Assembly: GCA_900540045.1 (NCBI GenBank) | Contig: UQEF01000002.1 | Coordinates: 1 to 64,000, forward strand | Origin: an uncultured Eubacteriales bacterium | GTDB taxonomy: Bacteria > Bacillota > Clostridia > Christensenellales > Aristaeellaceae | Direction of reading: 5' to 3' | Length of the DNA stretch: 64,000 nt | Part shown: positions 1-8,830 of the stretch, in pieces | Layout of the letters: each line of letters opens with the position of its first letter | How positions within the stretch are numbered: the first letter of the stretch is position 1 | The notes under the pieces: model-generated | The model's input: only the letters and a program-made list of their open reading frames with translations | The model's database searches: none | Told to the model about the DNA's origin: nothing | Program-made: the position numbers and the translations under genes

Positions 1-149
1 TTCCCGTACTCCAGTTCCTCAAGCTGCGCGCTTAGCAGGCGGACAGGCGCGTTCTGTGGTAGGGTGATTTCCGAATTCAGCGCAAAAACCAGTTGACCGT
101 GCCGCTCAAATACCTTATACTGGTCTTGCTTTTGATGGATTTTTTTCAC
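1..149 (-). CDS. Transposase N-terminus, IS1182-like (partial, cut by window edge)
   Basis: A GTG-started reading frame at 149 runs leftwards off the window, giving about 49 residues that begin VKKIHQKQDQYKVFERHG and continue with LPQNAPVRLLSAQLEELEY. The pattern 'polar start, LP/IPxDxPVRLLSxxLEELDY' resembles, from memory, the N-terminus of IS1182-family DDE transposases of Clostridia. No catalytic residues are in the window, so the family call rests on a short stretch. A strong stem-loop lies just upstream (166-213), as often found ahead of transposase genes. It could also be an unrelated short gene. Confidence 0.5.
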   Translation of the reverse strand, partial: MKKIHQKQDQYKVFERHGQLVFALNSEITLPQNAPVRLLSAQLEELEYG

Positions 150-165
150 ACATTTATCTTAAGCG

Positions 166-213
166 AAAAGACGAGGTTTGGATACCCTTTTGCGGTTCCT
201 TACCTCGTCTTTT
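166..213. terminator. Bidirectional terminator-like stem-loop
   Basis: A 12-bp perfect inverted repeat (AAAAGACGAGGT at 166-177, ACCTCGTCTTTT at 202-213) encloses a 24-nt loop and has A/T runs on both sides. It lies between the DMT permease stop and the transposase start. It can end permease transcription or shield the transposase from read-through. A second small hairpin (GTGTT/AACAC) lies at about 223-236. Confidence 0.6.
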
Positions 214-253
214 TTTGTTGGGGTGTTTTGCAACACGCCCTTTTTCTTTGCCT

Positions 254-1150
254 TCAGCTCTTGAGCTGAGCCAGCACGATGCCGCCCATCATCAGAACGC
301 AGCCAAGCGCTTCCCTCGCAGTCAGCATGTCGCCCAGCAGCACCCATCCGGCCAGCACCGCAAACACGCTTTCCAGCGACATGAGGAGCGATGCCACCGT
401 CGGGTCGGTATCCTTCTGCGCCACAATTTGAAGCGTATATCCCACCGCGCCGCTAAGCACGCCCGCGTAGAGCAGCGGCACAGCGCATTTGACAATGGTT
501 CCCGCATCGATGGGCTCCGTAAACACCGCCACGCCCATGCACAATACCGACGCCGTGGCAAATTGCAGGCAGCTCATTTTCACGCAGTCCGTCCGGCGGC
601 TGAAATGGTCCACCACCAGAATATGGCCGGAAAAGCAAAGCGCGCACAGAATCAAAAGCCCGTCCCCCGGGGCGATGGAAAAGTTCTCGCCGATGCACAA
701 CAGATACAGCCCGGCCACGCTCAGAAGGACGGCCAGCCATACCAGCCACGCAGGCCGTCTGCCCCACAGCATGCCCAGCAGGGGCACCAGCACGATGTAG
801 AGCGCCGTGATGAACCCCGCCTTGCCCGCGCCCGTGCCCATGGCGATGCCCATCTGCTGAAAGGCGCTGGCCAGCGCCAGCATGGCGCCGCAGCACACGC
901 CGCCGGTCAGCAGCGTTCTGCGCTGAGCGGGGGTCATCCCCCGCCAGGAGGTATCCTGCCCGGTTTTTCGGGCCTTTCGGTCCAGCGCGGCGATCACCGG
1001 CAGCATCGCCAACGCGGCCAGCGCCATGCGCAGGCCGTTAAACGTCAACGAACCCAGGCTGTCCGCCGCTACATCCTGGGCGACGAAGGCCGCGCCCCAG
1101 ATAAGCGCCGTAAGCGTTAGCAACAGGTTTGCCCGAACCGAACGTTTCAT
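254..1150 (-). CDS. DMT-superfamily (EamA) transporter
   Basis: A 298-residue integral membrane protein with about ten hydrophobic segments arranged as two EamA halves. It opens with LLLTLTALIWGAAFVAQDVA, the typical first helix, and the second half repeats the SLLMSLESVFAVLAGWVLLGD signature. The length is normal for the family, which exports or takes up metabolites such as amino acids or nucleosides; the substrate cannot be read from sequence. The ATG at 1150 is preceded by GGGAG, and a sigma-A type promoter lies at 1205-1233, so the gene is probably transcribed alone after the sugar ABC operon terminates. Confidence 0.9.
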   Translation of the reverse strand: MKRSVRANLLLTLTALIWGAAFVAQDVAADSLGSLTFNGLRMALAALAMLPVIAALDRKARKTGQDTSWRGMTPAQRRTLLTGGVCCGAMLALASAFQQMGIAMGTGAGKAGFITALYIVLVPLLGMLWGRRPAWLVWLAVLLSVAGLYLLCIGENFSIAPGDGLLILCALCFSGHILVVDHFSRRTDCVKMSCLQFATASVLCMGVAVFTEPIDAGTIVKCAVPLLYAGVLSGAVGYTLQIVAQKDTDPTVASLLMSLESVFAVLAGWVLLGDMLTAREALGCVLMMGGIVLAQLKS

Positions 1151-1204
1151 TTGCAGGTTCTTCTCCCTTGGTATGAAAATACGCCGCGCACTGCGGCAAG
1201 CATC

Positions 1205-1233
1205 ATCTTACAACAGGCCGGTGGGTTTGTCCA
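1205..1233 (-). promoter_or_regulatory. Sigma-A type promoter for the DMT transporter
   Basis: On the minus strand TGGACA (1228-1233) and TAAGAT (1205-1210) are separated by 17 nt, upstream of the ATG at 1150. Confidence 0.5.
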
Positions 1234-1253
1234 CCGCTTTTTGCTCATAGCCG

Positions 1254-1286
1254 TCAAAAGCCGCCCGCCTCTTTGGCGAACGGCTT
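1254..1286 (-). terminator. Rho-independent terminator of the sugar ABC operon
   Basis: The minus strand folds AAGCCGTTCGCC with GGCGGGCGGCTT (12 pairs, two of them G-U, loop of 5 nt) followed by TT. It lies about 20 nt after the stop codon of the second permease gene. Confidence 0.65.
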
Positions 1287-1306
1287 GAGGAGCGATGCTT
1301 TCACCT

Positions 1307-2119
1307 CTATTTAAGACCGGAACGAACCAGGCTGGATACAAAGACGCGTTGAAAGCAGCAGAACAGCACGTACAGAGGCAGCATTACGATCAACGTGGCA
1401 GCCGTCACCTTCGCCCACATGGGGCCAGACTCGCTGGCTTTCGCAAACAGTGAAAGGCCCACCGTCAACGGCCGTTTTTCCACGGAGTTAATCACGATCA
1501 TTGGCCATAAGAAATTGTTCCAGTGCGTACTGATGGAGCAGATGGCAAATGCCACATAGGTTGCCCGGGTGGAAGGAATATACACGTTCAGCAGCGTTTG
1601 AAAGATCCCTGCGCCGTCAATGCGGGCGGCATCGGCGATGGCCGAGGGAATGCTTTTGTATGCTCCCCGAAGCAGCAACAGGCCCATGGAGGAGGCAAAG
1701 AAGGGAATCATCACGCCCAGCAGCGTATCCAGCAGGCCCAGCTGGCGAAGCGTTGTGTAGTTGGGCAGAATCAGCACATCCGCCGGAATGATGATCTGCA
1801 CCATAATCAGCGCCATGGCCAGGCCTTTTCCGCGAAAATTGACGCACGCCAGGGCATAGGCCCCCATCGTTACCGTAATCAGCTGCACCGCCAGAATGCC
1901 GGCCACGATCAGGAAGGTGTTCAGTCCATACTGCAAAAACGGCGCAGAGTCAAATACAACTTGAAAGTTTTCCAGCGTCAGTGTGCTGGGCAGCTGCAAC
2001 AGCATGGATTCCTTGGACGGCTTCAACGCCGTAAGCACTGACCAGATCAACGGAATAGCCCACAGCAGGCTCGCCGCAAGCAGCACGGCGCGTGTTGCGA
2101 TACCCGGCTTTTGCTTCAT
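1307..2119 (-). CDS. Carbohydrate ABC transporter permease, MalG/UgpE type
   Basis: A 270-residue inner-membrane protein of the CUT1 family with six predicted helices. The EAA loop is visible as ADAARIDGAGIFQTLLNVYIPS, the site that docks the ATPase. The start at 2119 (MKQKPGIATR) has AGGAGG 8 nt upstream; longer in-frame versions would run back into the preceding gene. It follows its partner permease by 16 nt and is the last gene of an operon with a solute-binding protein and a sugar isomerase. No ATPase gene is nearby, so a shared MsmX-like ATPase is likely. Confidence 0.92.
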   Translation of the reverse strand: MKQKPGIATRAVLLAASLLWAIPLIWSVLTALKPSKESMLLQLPSTLTLENFQVVFDSAPFLQYGLNTFLIVAGILAVQLITVTMGAYALACVNFRGKGLAMALIMVQIIIPADVLILPNYTTLRQLGLLDTLLGVMIPFFASSMGLLLLRGAYKSIPSAIADAARIDGAGIFQTLLNVYIPSTRATYVAFAICSISTHWNNFLWPMIVINSVEKRPLTVGLSLFAKASESGPMWAKVTAATLIVMLPLYVLFCCFQRVFVSSLVRSGLK

Positions 2120-2135
2120 TGCTTTGCGCCTCCTG

Positions 2136-3038
2136 TCAGTTGTCATAGTGGGTGCGACGGTCCATACCGCCATACTGCACAAAGGATACCAGCAGCATAA
2201 AGACCAGCATGACCACCGTCATCACCGAAGCCTTGCCAATATCCCAGTAGGCGAAGGCCGTCTGATAGATGTGATACATCAGCACGTTGGTGCTGTTGTT
2301 GGGGCCGCCCTTGGTGGTCATGGTCACGATCAGGTCGACCATTTTAAAGGAGTTGGCCATCGTACACATAAGCACGAATACGGTGGTGGGCCTTACCAGC
2401 GGCAGGGTGATCTTGCGCAGCATCGTAAAGGGCGAAGCGCCGTCGATCAGCGCCGCCTCGTAATACTCCGGCGAAATATTCTGCAGGCCGGATGTGTAGA
2501 AAATCATGACAAAGCCTGCCTCTCGCCACAGATATACCACCATAATGGTATAAATGGCATACTGGGGATCGTTCAGAAAGTCCGGCGCCGTGACTCCCAT
2601 CATTTTGGCAACCTGGCTGATAAAGCCCACGGTCGGCGTAAGCAGATAAGTCCACACCGTGGCAAAGCCGATGGTGGGCGCGATGTTGGGATAGTAGATC
2701 AGCGCGCGGGCAAATCCCACGCCCCGCGCCTCCCGCTTGACCAGCATGGCCAGGAAAAAGCCGATCACCATGCTCAGCGGAATCACGAACAGGGCGAATT
2801 TGAACGTGTTTCCCAGAACGGTTATAAATACCTTGTCATTGAACACGTCCGTATAGTTTTTCAACCCGATAAACTGATAGGTCTGCTTGCCCAGGTTCAC
2901 CTTCTGGAAGCTGTTAATGATGGCTTTTACAATGGGATAAATGGTGAAGCATCCCAGAAAAAGCAGCGAAGGCAGCAAAAACGACCAGCCCAGCGCATCC
3001 CTGCGAAGCTGATTCCTGCGTTCGTTAGCCCGTTGCAT
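2136..3038 (-). CDS. Carbohydrate ABC transporter permease, MalF/UgpA type
   Basis: A 300-residue CUT1 permease. A hydrophobic N-terminal helix (LGWSFLLPSLLFLGCFTIYPI) precedes five more, and the EAA loop reads YYEAALIDGASPFTMLRKITLP. AAGGAG lies upstream of the ATG at 3038. It forms the translocation channel as a heterodimer with the product of the next gene and receives sugar from the binding protein encoded just upstream. Confidence 0.93.
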   Translation of the reverse strand: MQRANERRNQLRRDALGWSFLLPSLLFLGCFTIYPIVKAIINSFQKVNLGKQTYQFIGLKNYTDVFNDKVFITVLGNTFKFALFVIPLSMVIGFFLAMLVKREARGVGFARALIYYPNIAPTIGFATVWTYLLTPTVGFISQVAKMMGVTAPDFLNDPQYAIYTIMVVYLWREAGFVMIFYTSGLQNISPEYYEAALIDGASPFTMLRKITLPLVRPTTVFVLMCTMANSFKMVDLIVTMTTKGGPNNSTNVLMYHIYQTAFAYWDIGKASVMTVVMLVFMLLVSFVQYGGMDRRTHYDN

Positions 3039-3101
3039 CGGCTCACTCCTTCCTGTGGTCCATAAAGCGGGGCGCGTCCAACGCGCCCCGCCAAGGGCCG
3101 G

Positions 3102-4403
3102 TTACTGATAATCGGCCAGAACCTGATCGACCTCCGCCTGCGCCTGAGCCAGCGCCTCTTCCGGCGTCATGGTCAGGGTCATGGCAGCGTCAATCGCGTT
3201 TTTGAGAATATCCCAGCAGCGGGTATTGTCATAGAGCATGAGCTCGCTGCCCGCATACTGCAGCTGATCGCCCGCAGTGGCGGCCTGAGGCACGGCGGCG
3301 AAGTAATCCTTGAGCACGTCCAGCTCAAAGCAGCTCTTGCGCGTAGCCACATAACCGGTGTCGATGCTCCACTGAGCGGCGCGTTCCGGCTCGGTGATCC
3401 AGCGGATGAACTTCCAGGTGGCCGCCAGCTTTTCGTCGCTGATGCCATCGAAGATGTAGAAGTTCGCGCCGCCCGTGGCAGAGCCATAACGCTTGCCGGC
3501 CGGCAGGAAGCAGGTGCCAACCTCAAAATCAGTGTTCTTGAGCACATTGGTCAGGCTGCCGGAGGACATGTACAGCATGGCAGCGGTGCCGGCCATGAAG
3601 TTGGAGGTGGAGTCGGCCCACACGATCACGCCTTCGGGCATCGCCTGATATTTCTGGGACAGGTCCACCAGGAACTGCAGCGCCTCGGCGTTGCCTTCGG
3701 TATTGAACAGCGCGGTTTTTCCATCGCTGGTCATCAGGTTTTCGCCGTTTTCGCTGTTTTGCAGCGCGAAGGGGCTGAACATGAAAGGATCGTTGGTGGA
3801 AATCTGAACGCCCCACTGGGTTACGTTGCCGTTCTCGTCGCGCACGGTCAGCTTCTGCGCATACTCAGCCAGCTCCTCCCAGGTGGCAGGCGGCGTTTCG
3901 GGGTCCAGACCGGCCGCGCGGAAGGCGTCCTTGTTGTAATACATAATGATGGTGGAACGCTGGAAGGGGATGGAGTAGATATGGCCATCATAGTAGGAAT
4001 TCTGCAGGAAGGCGGGCCAGAAGTCATCAATGTACTCCTGTCCATCCTCGTCGGCAGCGATCAGATCATCCAGGGGAATGATGGCGTCCAGGGAGAGCAT
4101 GGAATACAGCTCCGAATTTCCCAGAATGGCAAAGTCAGGCGCATTGCCGCCCTGAATGGCCGCGATGGTCTTGGTGGTGGTTTCGGTGGAATTGCCGCAG
4201 AAAACCGGGTTAATGATGATATTGGGATTTTCCTTGGTAAATTCCGCCGCCAGGTTTTCGATCAGCAGCGCCAGGTCGCCGCCCACGCCAACGGGATAGT
4301 AGAACGTCAGCTCCACCGTTTCCTCCGCAAGCGACGTCGCGGGCAGAGCAGCCATGGAAACCAGCAAAGTCAGGCAAAGCAGCAGGGTCAAAAAGCGTTT
4401 CAT
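3102..4403 (-). CDS. Extracellular sugar-binding protein, family 1
   Basis: A 433-residue secreted protein with an N-terminal signal peptide (about 1-26, ending ATSLAEE; no lipobox Cys is visible, so anchoring is unclear). The mature part has family 1 solute-binding features: VELTFYYPVGVGGD at the start, the YYNKDAFRAAGLDPETPPATW hinge region, and the C-terminal SxxxGYVATRKS segment. A strong AAAGGAGGAG precedes the ATG. It delivers an oligosaccharide or sugar phosphate ester (specificity unknown) to the two permeases downstream. Confidence 0.92.
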   Translation of the reverse strand: MKRFLTLLLCLTLLVSMAALPATSLAEETVELTFYYPVGVGGDLALLIENLAAEFTKENPNIIINPVFCGNSTETTTKTIAAIQGGNAPDFAILGNSELYSMLSLDAIIPLDDLIAADEDGQEYIDDFWPAFLQNSYYDGHIYSIPFQRSTIIMYYNKDAFRAAGLDPETPPATWEELAEYAQKLTVRDENGNVTQWGVQISTNDPFMFSPFALQNSENGENLMTSDGKTALFNTEGNAEALQFLVDLSQKYQAMPEGVIVWADSTSNFMAGTAAMLYMSSGSLTNVLKNTDFEVGTCFLPAGKRYGSATGGANFYIFDGISDEKLAATWKFIRWITEPERAAQWSIDTGYVATRKSCFELDVLKDYFAAVPQAATAGDQLQYAGSELMLYDNTRCWDILKNAIDAAMTLTMTPEEALAQAQAEVDQVLADYQ

Positions 4404-4460
4404 TTGTTCTCCTCCTTTTATTGTTGTCTTTATTTCTCATCCTGGGGCCTAATGGCCCTT

Positions 4461-5258
4461 TCAGGCGAGCATCCCTTGAATGGTGCGCAGGTCCTCAATC
4501 ACATCGTCGCAGGTAATTCCGTGATTGTCTCCATATTCGAGCGTGATGTCGGCAGTGGGCGTATAGCGGCGGTACAGTCTCATCACTTCTGCGTAATCCA
4601 GCGTTCCATCTGTGATGCGGCAGTGAGTATCGTCCCTTCCATCGTTATTATGAAAGTGGAATCCTTCCACGCGCTTCCCCAGGGTTTTCAGCACGCGTTC
4701 CGTATCCCATCCCGCCACATGCAGGTGCCCCACGTCGATCAGACAGCCGGCTTGCGGAAAGCGTTCCAGCAGCTCCAGAAAAGCTTCCTCGTCAAAGAGG
4801 GATACGCCCGCTTTCTGGATATCCAGGTTTTCAATCAGCAGGCGAACGCCGTATTGGCCGGCCATGTCCAGCAATTCCCGGATGGAGTCCATACACATTT
4901 TCCGCGCTTGCGCCCGCTCATCCGCCTGAATCACCCTCTGATGGGTATGAAACACCATATGCGGACTGTGCAGCGTCCGGGCCATTTGAAACGCATAGCG
5001 GTACGCCGCCAGAAAATGCTCGTGCTCCTGCGACCCTCTGGGAGAAGCCGCCTCCACGCCGATAAAAGGGCCGTGCGTAGTGCGGGGCCTGTCCCCAAGC
5101 CACTGCGCCGCTTTTTCCATGTTTCTCAGATAGGCCGTATCGTGCGTGTGCAAAAACAGCTCCACGCCCGTGCCGGTTTCATCCGCCGCCCGCTTGAGGA
5201 ACGCCGGGTTATCCAGTCCCCTCTCCAGTCCTATCACAAGGTTGCTCGTATATATCAT
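4461..5258 (-). CDS. Sugar phosphate isomerase/epimerase (xylose isomerase-like TIM barrel)
   Basis: A 265-residue AP-endonuclease-2/xylose-isomerase-like barrel. Metal-ligand type motifs are present: LLIENLD with Glu, CLIDVGHLHVAG with Asp and His, GFHFHNNDG, and ITLEYG near the end. The ATG at 5258 was chosen because GGAG lies 8 nt upstream; the GTG at 5267 overlaps that site. The gene heads the sugar-uptake operon, 57 nt before the binding protein, and probably acts on the imported sugar in the cytoplasm. The exact substrate is unknown. Confidence 0.85.
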   Translation of the reverse strand: MIYTSNLVIGLERGLDNPAFLKRAADETGTGVELFLHTHDTAYLRNMEKAAQWLGDRPRTTHGPFIGVEAASPRGSQEHEHFLAAYRYAFQMARTLHSPHMVFHTHQRVIQADERAQARKMCMDSIRELLDMAGQYGVRLLIENLDIQKAGVSLFDEEAFLELLERFPQAGCLIDVGHLHVAGWDTERVLKTLGKRVEGFHFHNNDGRDDTHCRITDGTLDYAEVMRLYRRYTPTADITLEYGDNHGITCDDVIEDLRTIQGMLA

Positions 5259-5282
5259 TGCGTCCACTCCGTTTCTATCCGT

Positions 5283-5288
5283 ATTATA
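5283..5288 (-). promoter_or_regulatory. Possible -10 element for the sugar operon
   Basis: TATAAT on the minus strand 24 nt upstream of the isomerase start. No good -35 is visible 16-18 nt further upstream, which would fit an activator-dependent promoter served by the neighbouring AraC-type regulator; that is inference. Confidence 0.4.
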
Positions 5289-5425
5289 GCCATTGCCCTT
5301 CCTGAGGAAAATGCGTCTGCTTTTGAATCCTGTGCTTAGGAACGATTAAGTATTGTGGTTTCTTTCACTTTTTGTGTTTCCATGCTATTTTTCTTGGATT
5401 GGCAGAACTGGCAATGCCATGCCGG

Positions 5426-5454
5426 TTGACAAAACAGCCTGGGCGGAGTAATTT
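5426..5454 (+). promoter_or_regulatory. Sigma-A type promoter for the two-component operon
   Basis: TTGACA (5426-5431), 17 nt, then TAATTT (5449-5454), 56 nt before the sensor kinase ATG. Confidence 0.5.
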
Positions 5455-5510
5455 TAAAATCGTCGTTTCAGACGTCTTTTCTCTGGTGTGTATTAAGGGA
5501 GAATGGTGAC

Positions 5511-7304
5511 ATGCCGGAAAAATGGAAAATCAGGGTACACCCTCTTCGAAACAGCATCATAACGCAAAGCATGGTGTTCTTTATTATCATTTTTGCTTTG
5601 CCCATGGCACTTTTCTATCAGTTTCTGTCGCAGGCATCGTCCAGACAGGCCATTGCGGACGCCGGAGCGCAGTACAAGGTCGTTTTGCAAAATGTTTCCG
5701 ACACCATGGATGAAGTTTTTTACAGCATCAATATTTTGCAGACACAGCTTCGCGCGGATTCTGTCCTTTCCGGCTCCGCCTTTTCTTCTGAGCTTATCGG
5801 CGGCAAAGACAACTATACCGCTTATCAAATCATCCAGGCGATCAGCCGCACCCTTTACCAGGCCTATTTGAGCAGTTCCTATATTCATTCCATTGAACTG
5901 TATCATCCCTATGCGGACATCCTGTTTTCCAGCCAGCCCTATGCCACGCGCAAGATCGTCACACAGCCGTCTGAGGATGATATTTCATGGTTATCCGAGG
6001 CGGCTGAGGCAACCTCGCATACATGGCAGCCTGAAACAGATGAAAACGGCGCCATGTACCTGGTCAGCTATTTCTGCCCCTATTTTTCGAACGACCCCTC
6101 GGCCAAACTCTTCTGCCGCATCACACTGTCCTCCGACATCCTGTCAAAGCGCTTCCGGGCCCTGGCGCCGGATAAGACGGTGGGCCTGTTTGTCAAAAGC
6201 GATGCTTATGTGCTGGCGGTGCCGGGCGTGGAGGGCGCGCAGGGCATTGATGCTCTGGCAGAACTGCCTCCGGGATCTTGGCGCGTTCTGTCAAATGGAA
6301 GCGATGAGTATCTGGCCGTCGCCTTTCAATCCTCTTACACCACGCTGTGCTATTTTCTCTCCGCGCCGCTGTCTTCTCTGAGCTCCTCCACGGGCATCAT
6401 CCAGCGATATTCCTATTATTACTTTTTCTGTTTGCTATTGATTTTTGTTGCGGTTCTGGTATTTTTGCTGCACCGCATCCTTCGTCCCATTCACGTATTG
6501 TGCGGTACCATCCAAACCGCGGAAAGCGGCGATCTTTCCGTACGTGTTCCGGTGTCCCGCCCCGACGAATTCGGCATGATTGGCAATCAGTTCAACGTTC
6601 TTCTGGAGAGCATTGAACAGCTCATTCACGAAAACTATGAAACCCGCGTCCTCAAAAACGAATTTGAGCTCAAATACATTCAAAATCAGCTCAACGAGCA
6701 TTTTCTCTTCAACACGCTCGATAGCATTCACTGGATCGCCAACAGCCATCACGTGCCGCAGATTTCTGAGATCATCTTCAATCTTTCGCGCCTTTTCCGT
6801 CTCACCCTGAACGAAGGGCGCGATACCCTCGCCGTTTCCCAGGCGGCCGAAATTCTCAAGGCCTATATCATGCTCATCAACGTGCGCATGGATGGCGCCA
6901 TTCTTTCGGAAATCGAGGTCGATCCGAAAATCAAGGATTGCCGCACCTACAAATATTTCTTTCAGCCGATTGTGGAAAACGCCTATCAGCACGGCTTGCG
7001 TCCCCAGCTGGGCGGGCGGCTGAAAATCGCCTTCCGGGAGGAACCTGCCGGTTGGTTATGCTATACCGTCACGGACAACGGCGTGGGTATGTCTCCCGAA
7101 AAGCTGGCGGTTCTAATGGAGGATATCAAAAATCCCGACGATCCTGCCCGTGACTCCGGACGCAACTTTGCCATCAAAAACATTGTGCGCCAGCTCCGGC
7201 TGTATTATCGTGACGAATACCGCTTTTCCATCACCAGCAGTACCGGCCAGGGCACAACCGTGCGTTTGGCTTTCCCCCTGAAAGCGGAGGATGCACATGA
7301 ATAA
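5511..7304 (+). CDS. Sensor histidine kinase, YesM/LytS type
   Basis: A 597-residue membrane sensor. TM1 is at about 18-38, followed by a ~260-residue extracytoplasmic sensing region, TM2 at about 303-325, HAMP to about 378, the His_kinase domain with phosphoacceptor His397 in NEHFLFNTLDSIHW (family consensus NPHFLFNTL, so Pro is Glu here), and a HATPase domain with VENAYQHG (N box) and VTDNGVGM. The ATG at 5511 follows GGGAGAATGGTGAC. It is cotranscribed with the response regulator and faces away from the sugar ABC operon, the usual arrangement for carbohydrate-sensing YesMN pairs. Confidence 0.93.
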   Translation: MPEKWKIRVHPLRNSIITQSMVFFIIIFALPMALFYQFLSQASSRQAIADAGAQYKVVLQNVSDTMDEVFYSINILQTQLRADSVLSGSAFSSELIGGKDNYTAYQIIQAISRTLYQAYLSSSYIHSIELYHPYADILFSSQPYATRKIVTQPSEDDISWLSEAAEATSHTWQPETDENGAMYLVSYFCPYFSNDPSAKLFCRITLSSDILSKRFRALAPDKTVGLFVKSDAYVLAVPGVEGAQGIDALAELPPGSWRVLSNGSDEYLAVAFQSSYTTLCYFLSAPLSSLSSSTGIIQRYSYYYFFCLLLIFVAVLVFLLHRILRPIHVLCGTIQTAESGDLSVRVPVSRPDEFGMIGNQFNVLLESIEQLIHENYETRVLKNEFELKYIQNQLNEHFLFNTLDSIHWIANSHHVPQISEIIFNLSRLFRLTLNEGRDTLAVSQAAEILKAYIMLINVRMDGAILSEIEVDPKIKDCRTYKYFFQPIVENAYQHGLRPQLGGRLKIAFREEPAGWLCYTVTDNGVGMSPEKLAVLMEDIKNPDDPARDSGRNFAIKNIVRQLRLYYRDEYRFSITSSTGQGTTVRLAFPLKAEDAHE

Positions 7305-8742
7305 ATATCGGGTTTTGATCATCGACGACGAGCGGCTGATCCGCGAAGGTTTGAAAAGCTACATTGACTGGAGCGCATTGAACGCCGAGGTCGTAGCCAT
7401 ATGCGCAGACGGCCGCGAGGGTGTGCAGGCCATTGAGACGCGCCATCCGCACATTGTCCTCACCGACGTATCCATGCCCAACATGGACGGCATTGCCTTG
7501 CTCAAATACGTGCGCGAAAAGCATATCGCCTGCGAATTCATCCTGATCAGTTCCTATTCCGAATTTCGCTATGCACAGGAGGCCCTGAAGCTGGGCGCAT
7601 TCGACTATATCCTCAAGCCCATTGAACCAGACGCACTCTATGCCTGTGTCAAGCGATGCGTGGAAAAGGTGGAAAAAACACTCGCTCCCTCCTCTGCCAT
7701 GCCTCTTTCGCCGGAAATTATGACGGAATGGCTGCGCAATGTGCTGGTCGCGGTTCCGGCTGCAGAGTCTGCCCTACAGCGCATGCTGGGCATGGCAGGC
7801 CTGGATACCGACGCCCTGGCCCTGCTGGTAGCCGTGGATCCAGCGCAAGTTTTGCTGCCGAATGACGGTCTTCCCTTCGCGACTGCGCTTTCCGCACACA
7901 TTACGGTATTCCTCTGTCGCGACGACGCCTCCGCCCGGGCCACGGCACAGCTTTGCAAGACGGAGCATTTCCGCATTCTCCCTCTGTCCGGCGACATTTA
8001 CCTGCGCTTCAACGCCGCACTTTATGAACTTTGGGAAGCTCAACACACCCTTTCACCCGTCGCGGGAGAAGGTCTGCCGCCTCCATCCGTGGTAAACGCC
8101 CTGGATATTCAGGGCATGCAACGCCACCTGCACAGCGCCCTGCGCGCGATTTGCGGCCGTCCGGAACAAACGCCGCTCACCGTCCGCAGCCGCCTGAACG
8201 AATATTTTCGCGCCTTCTACCATCAATTGGAGGAACGCTTCCATTCTCCCCTGCCCAATGCGCCCTCTGTGGAAAAGTGCCTGGAAGAGCTGCTGTGGTG
8301 TAATAACCTTTATGATCTGATGCAGACGCTGGAGGCACAGGCCGTCAACCTCTATACCTTGCTGTCCGCTCAACCCGCCTACACCGCCTACGTTCGCAAA
8401 GCCATTCGAATCATTCACGAAGAATACGGTACCCCGCTTTCTCTCAGCGGGGTTGCCGCGAGGCTGAATGTCAGTCCCTCCTACTTCAGCACCCTGTTCA
8501 AGGCCAACACGGGATATGCCTTTTCCGATTATCTGTTTCGCTATCGCATGAGCATCGCCCGCGATCTGCTGCATGCCGGGGAATACAAGGTTTACGAGAT
8601 CAGCGCAATGGTAGGATATCCTGATGTGGTTCAGTTTTCCAAACGCTTCAAGCAGTTCTTCACGCTTTCACCCCGCGAGATGATGAATCATCCGGAGAAT
8701 GACCCTGACCCTGCTCCACATGGCCAAGAAAACAAACATTGA
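7297..8742 (+). CDS. Response regulator with AraC-type DNA-binding domain, YesN type
   Basis: A 481-residue regulator. The receiver domain has Asp10/Asp11, phosphoacceptor Asp57 in VLTDVSMPNMDG, and Lys107 in ILKPIEPD. A middle region of about 240 residues has no clear fold, and a C-terminal AraC helix-turn-helix pair is at about 375-475 (SLSGVAARLNVSPSYFSTLF and YEISAMVGYPDVVQFSKRF). The start at 7297 is preferred over 7291 because GGAGG at 7286-7290 is 6 nt before it. It overlaps the kinase gene by 8 nt. It likely activates the divergent sugar operon. Confidence 0.93.
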   Translation: MNKYRVLIIDDERLIREGLKSYIDWSALNAEVVAICADGREGVQAIETRHPHIVLTDVSMPNMDGIALLKYVREKHIACEFILISSYSEFRYAQEALKLGAFDYILKPIEPDALYACVKRCVEKVEKTLAPSSAMPLSPEIMTEWLRNVLVAVPAAESALQRMLGMAGLDTDALALLVAVDPAQVLLPNDGLPFATALSAHITVFLCRDDASARATAQLCKTEHFRILPLSGDIYLRFNAALYELWEAQHTLSPVAGEGLPPPSVVNALDIQGMQRHLHSALRAICGRPEQTPLTVRSRLNEYFRAFYHQLEERFHSPLPNAPSVEKCLEELLWCNNLYDLMQTLEAQAVNLYTLLSAQPAYTAYVRKAIRIIHEEYGTPLSLSGVAARLNVSPSYFSTLFKANTGYAFSDYLFRYRMSIARDLLHAGEYKVYEISAMVGYPDVVQFSKRFKQFFTLSPREMMNHPENDPDPAPHGQENKH

Positions 8743-8768
8743 CGAATCCCTTGCCGCCTCGTTATAAT
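8739..8768 (+). promoter_or_regulatory. Sigma-A type promoter for the VanW/SH3 gene
   Basis: TTGACG (8739-8744) and TATAAT (8763-8768) with an 18-nt spacer. The -35 box overlaps the TGA stop codon of the response regulator. Confidence 0.7.
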
Positions 8769-8830
8769 ATAACGTGGGCGGTTTCCATTTCCGCCAAACC
8801 CAACCAAGAGTAAAGGAGCCTTTGGTTTAA

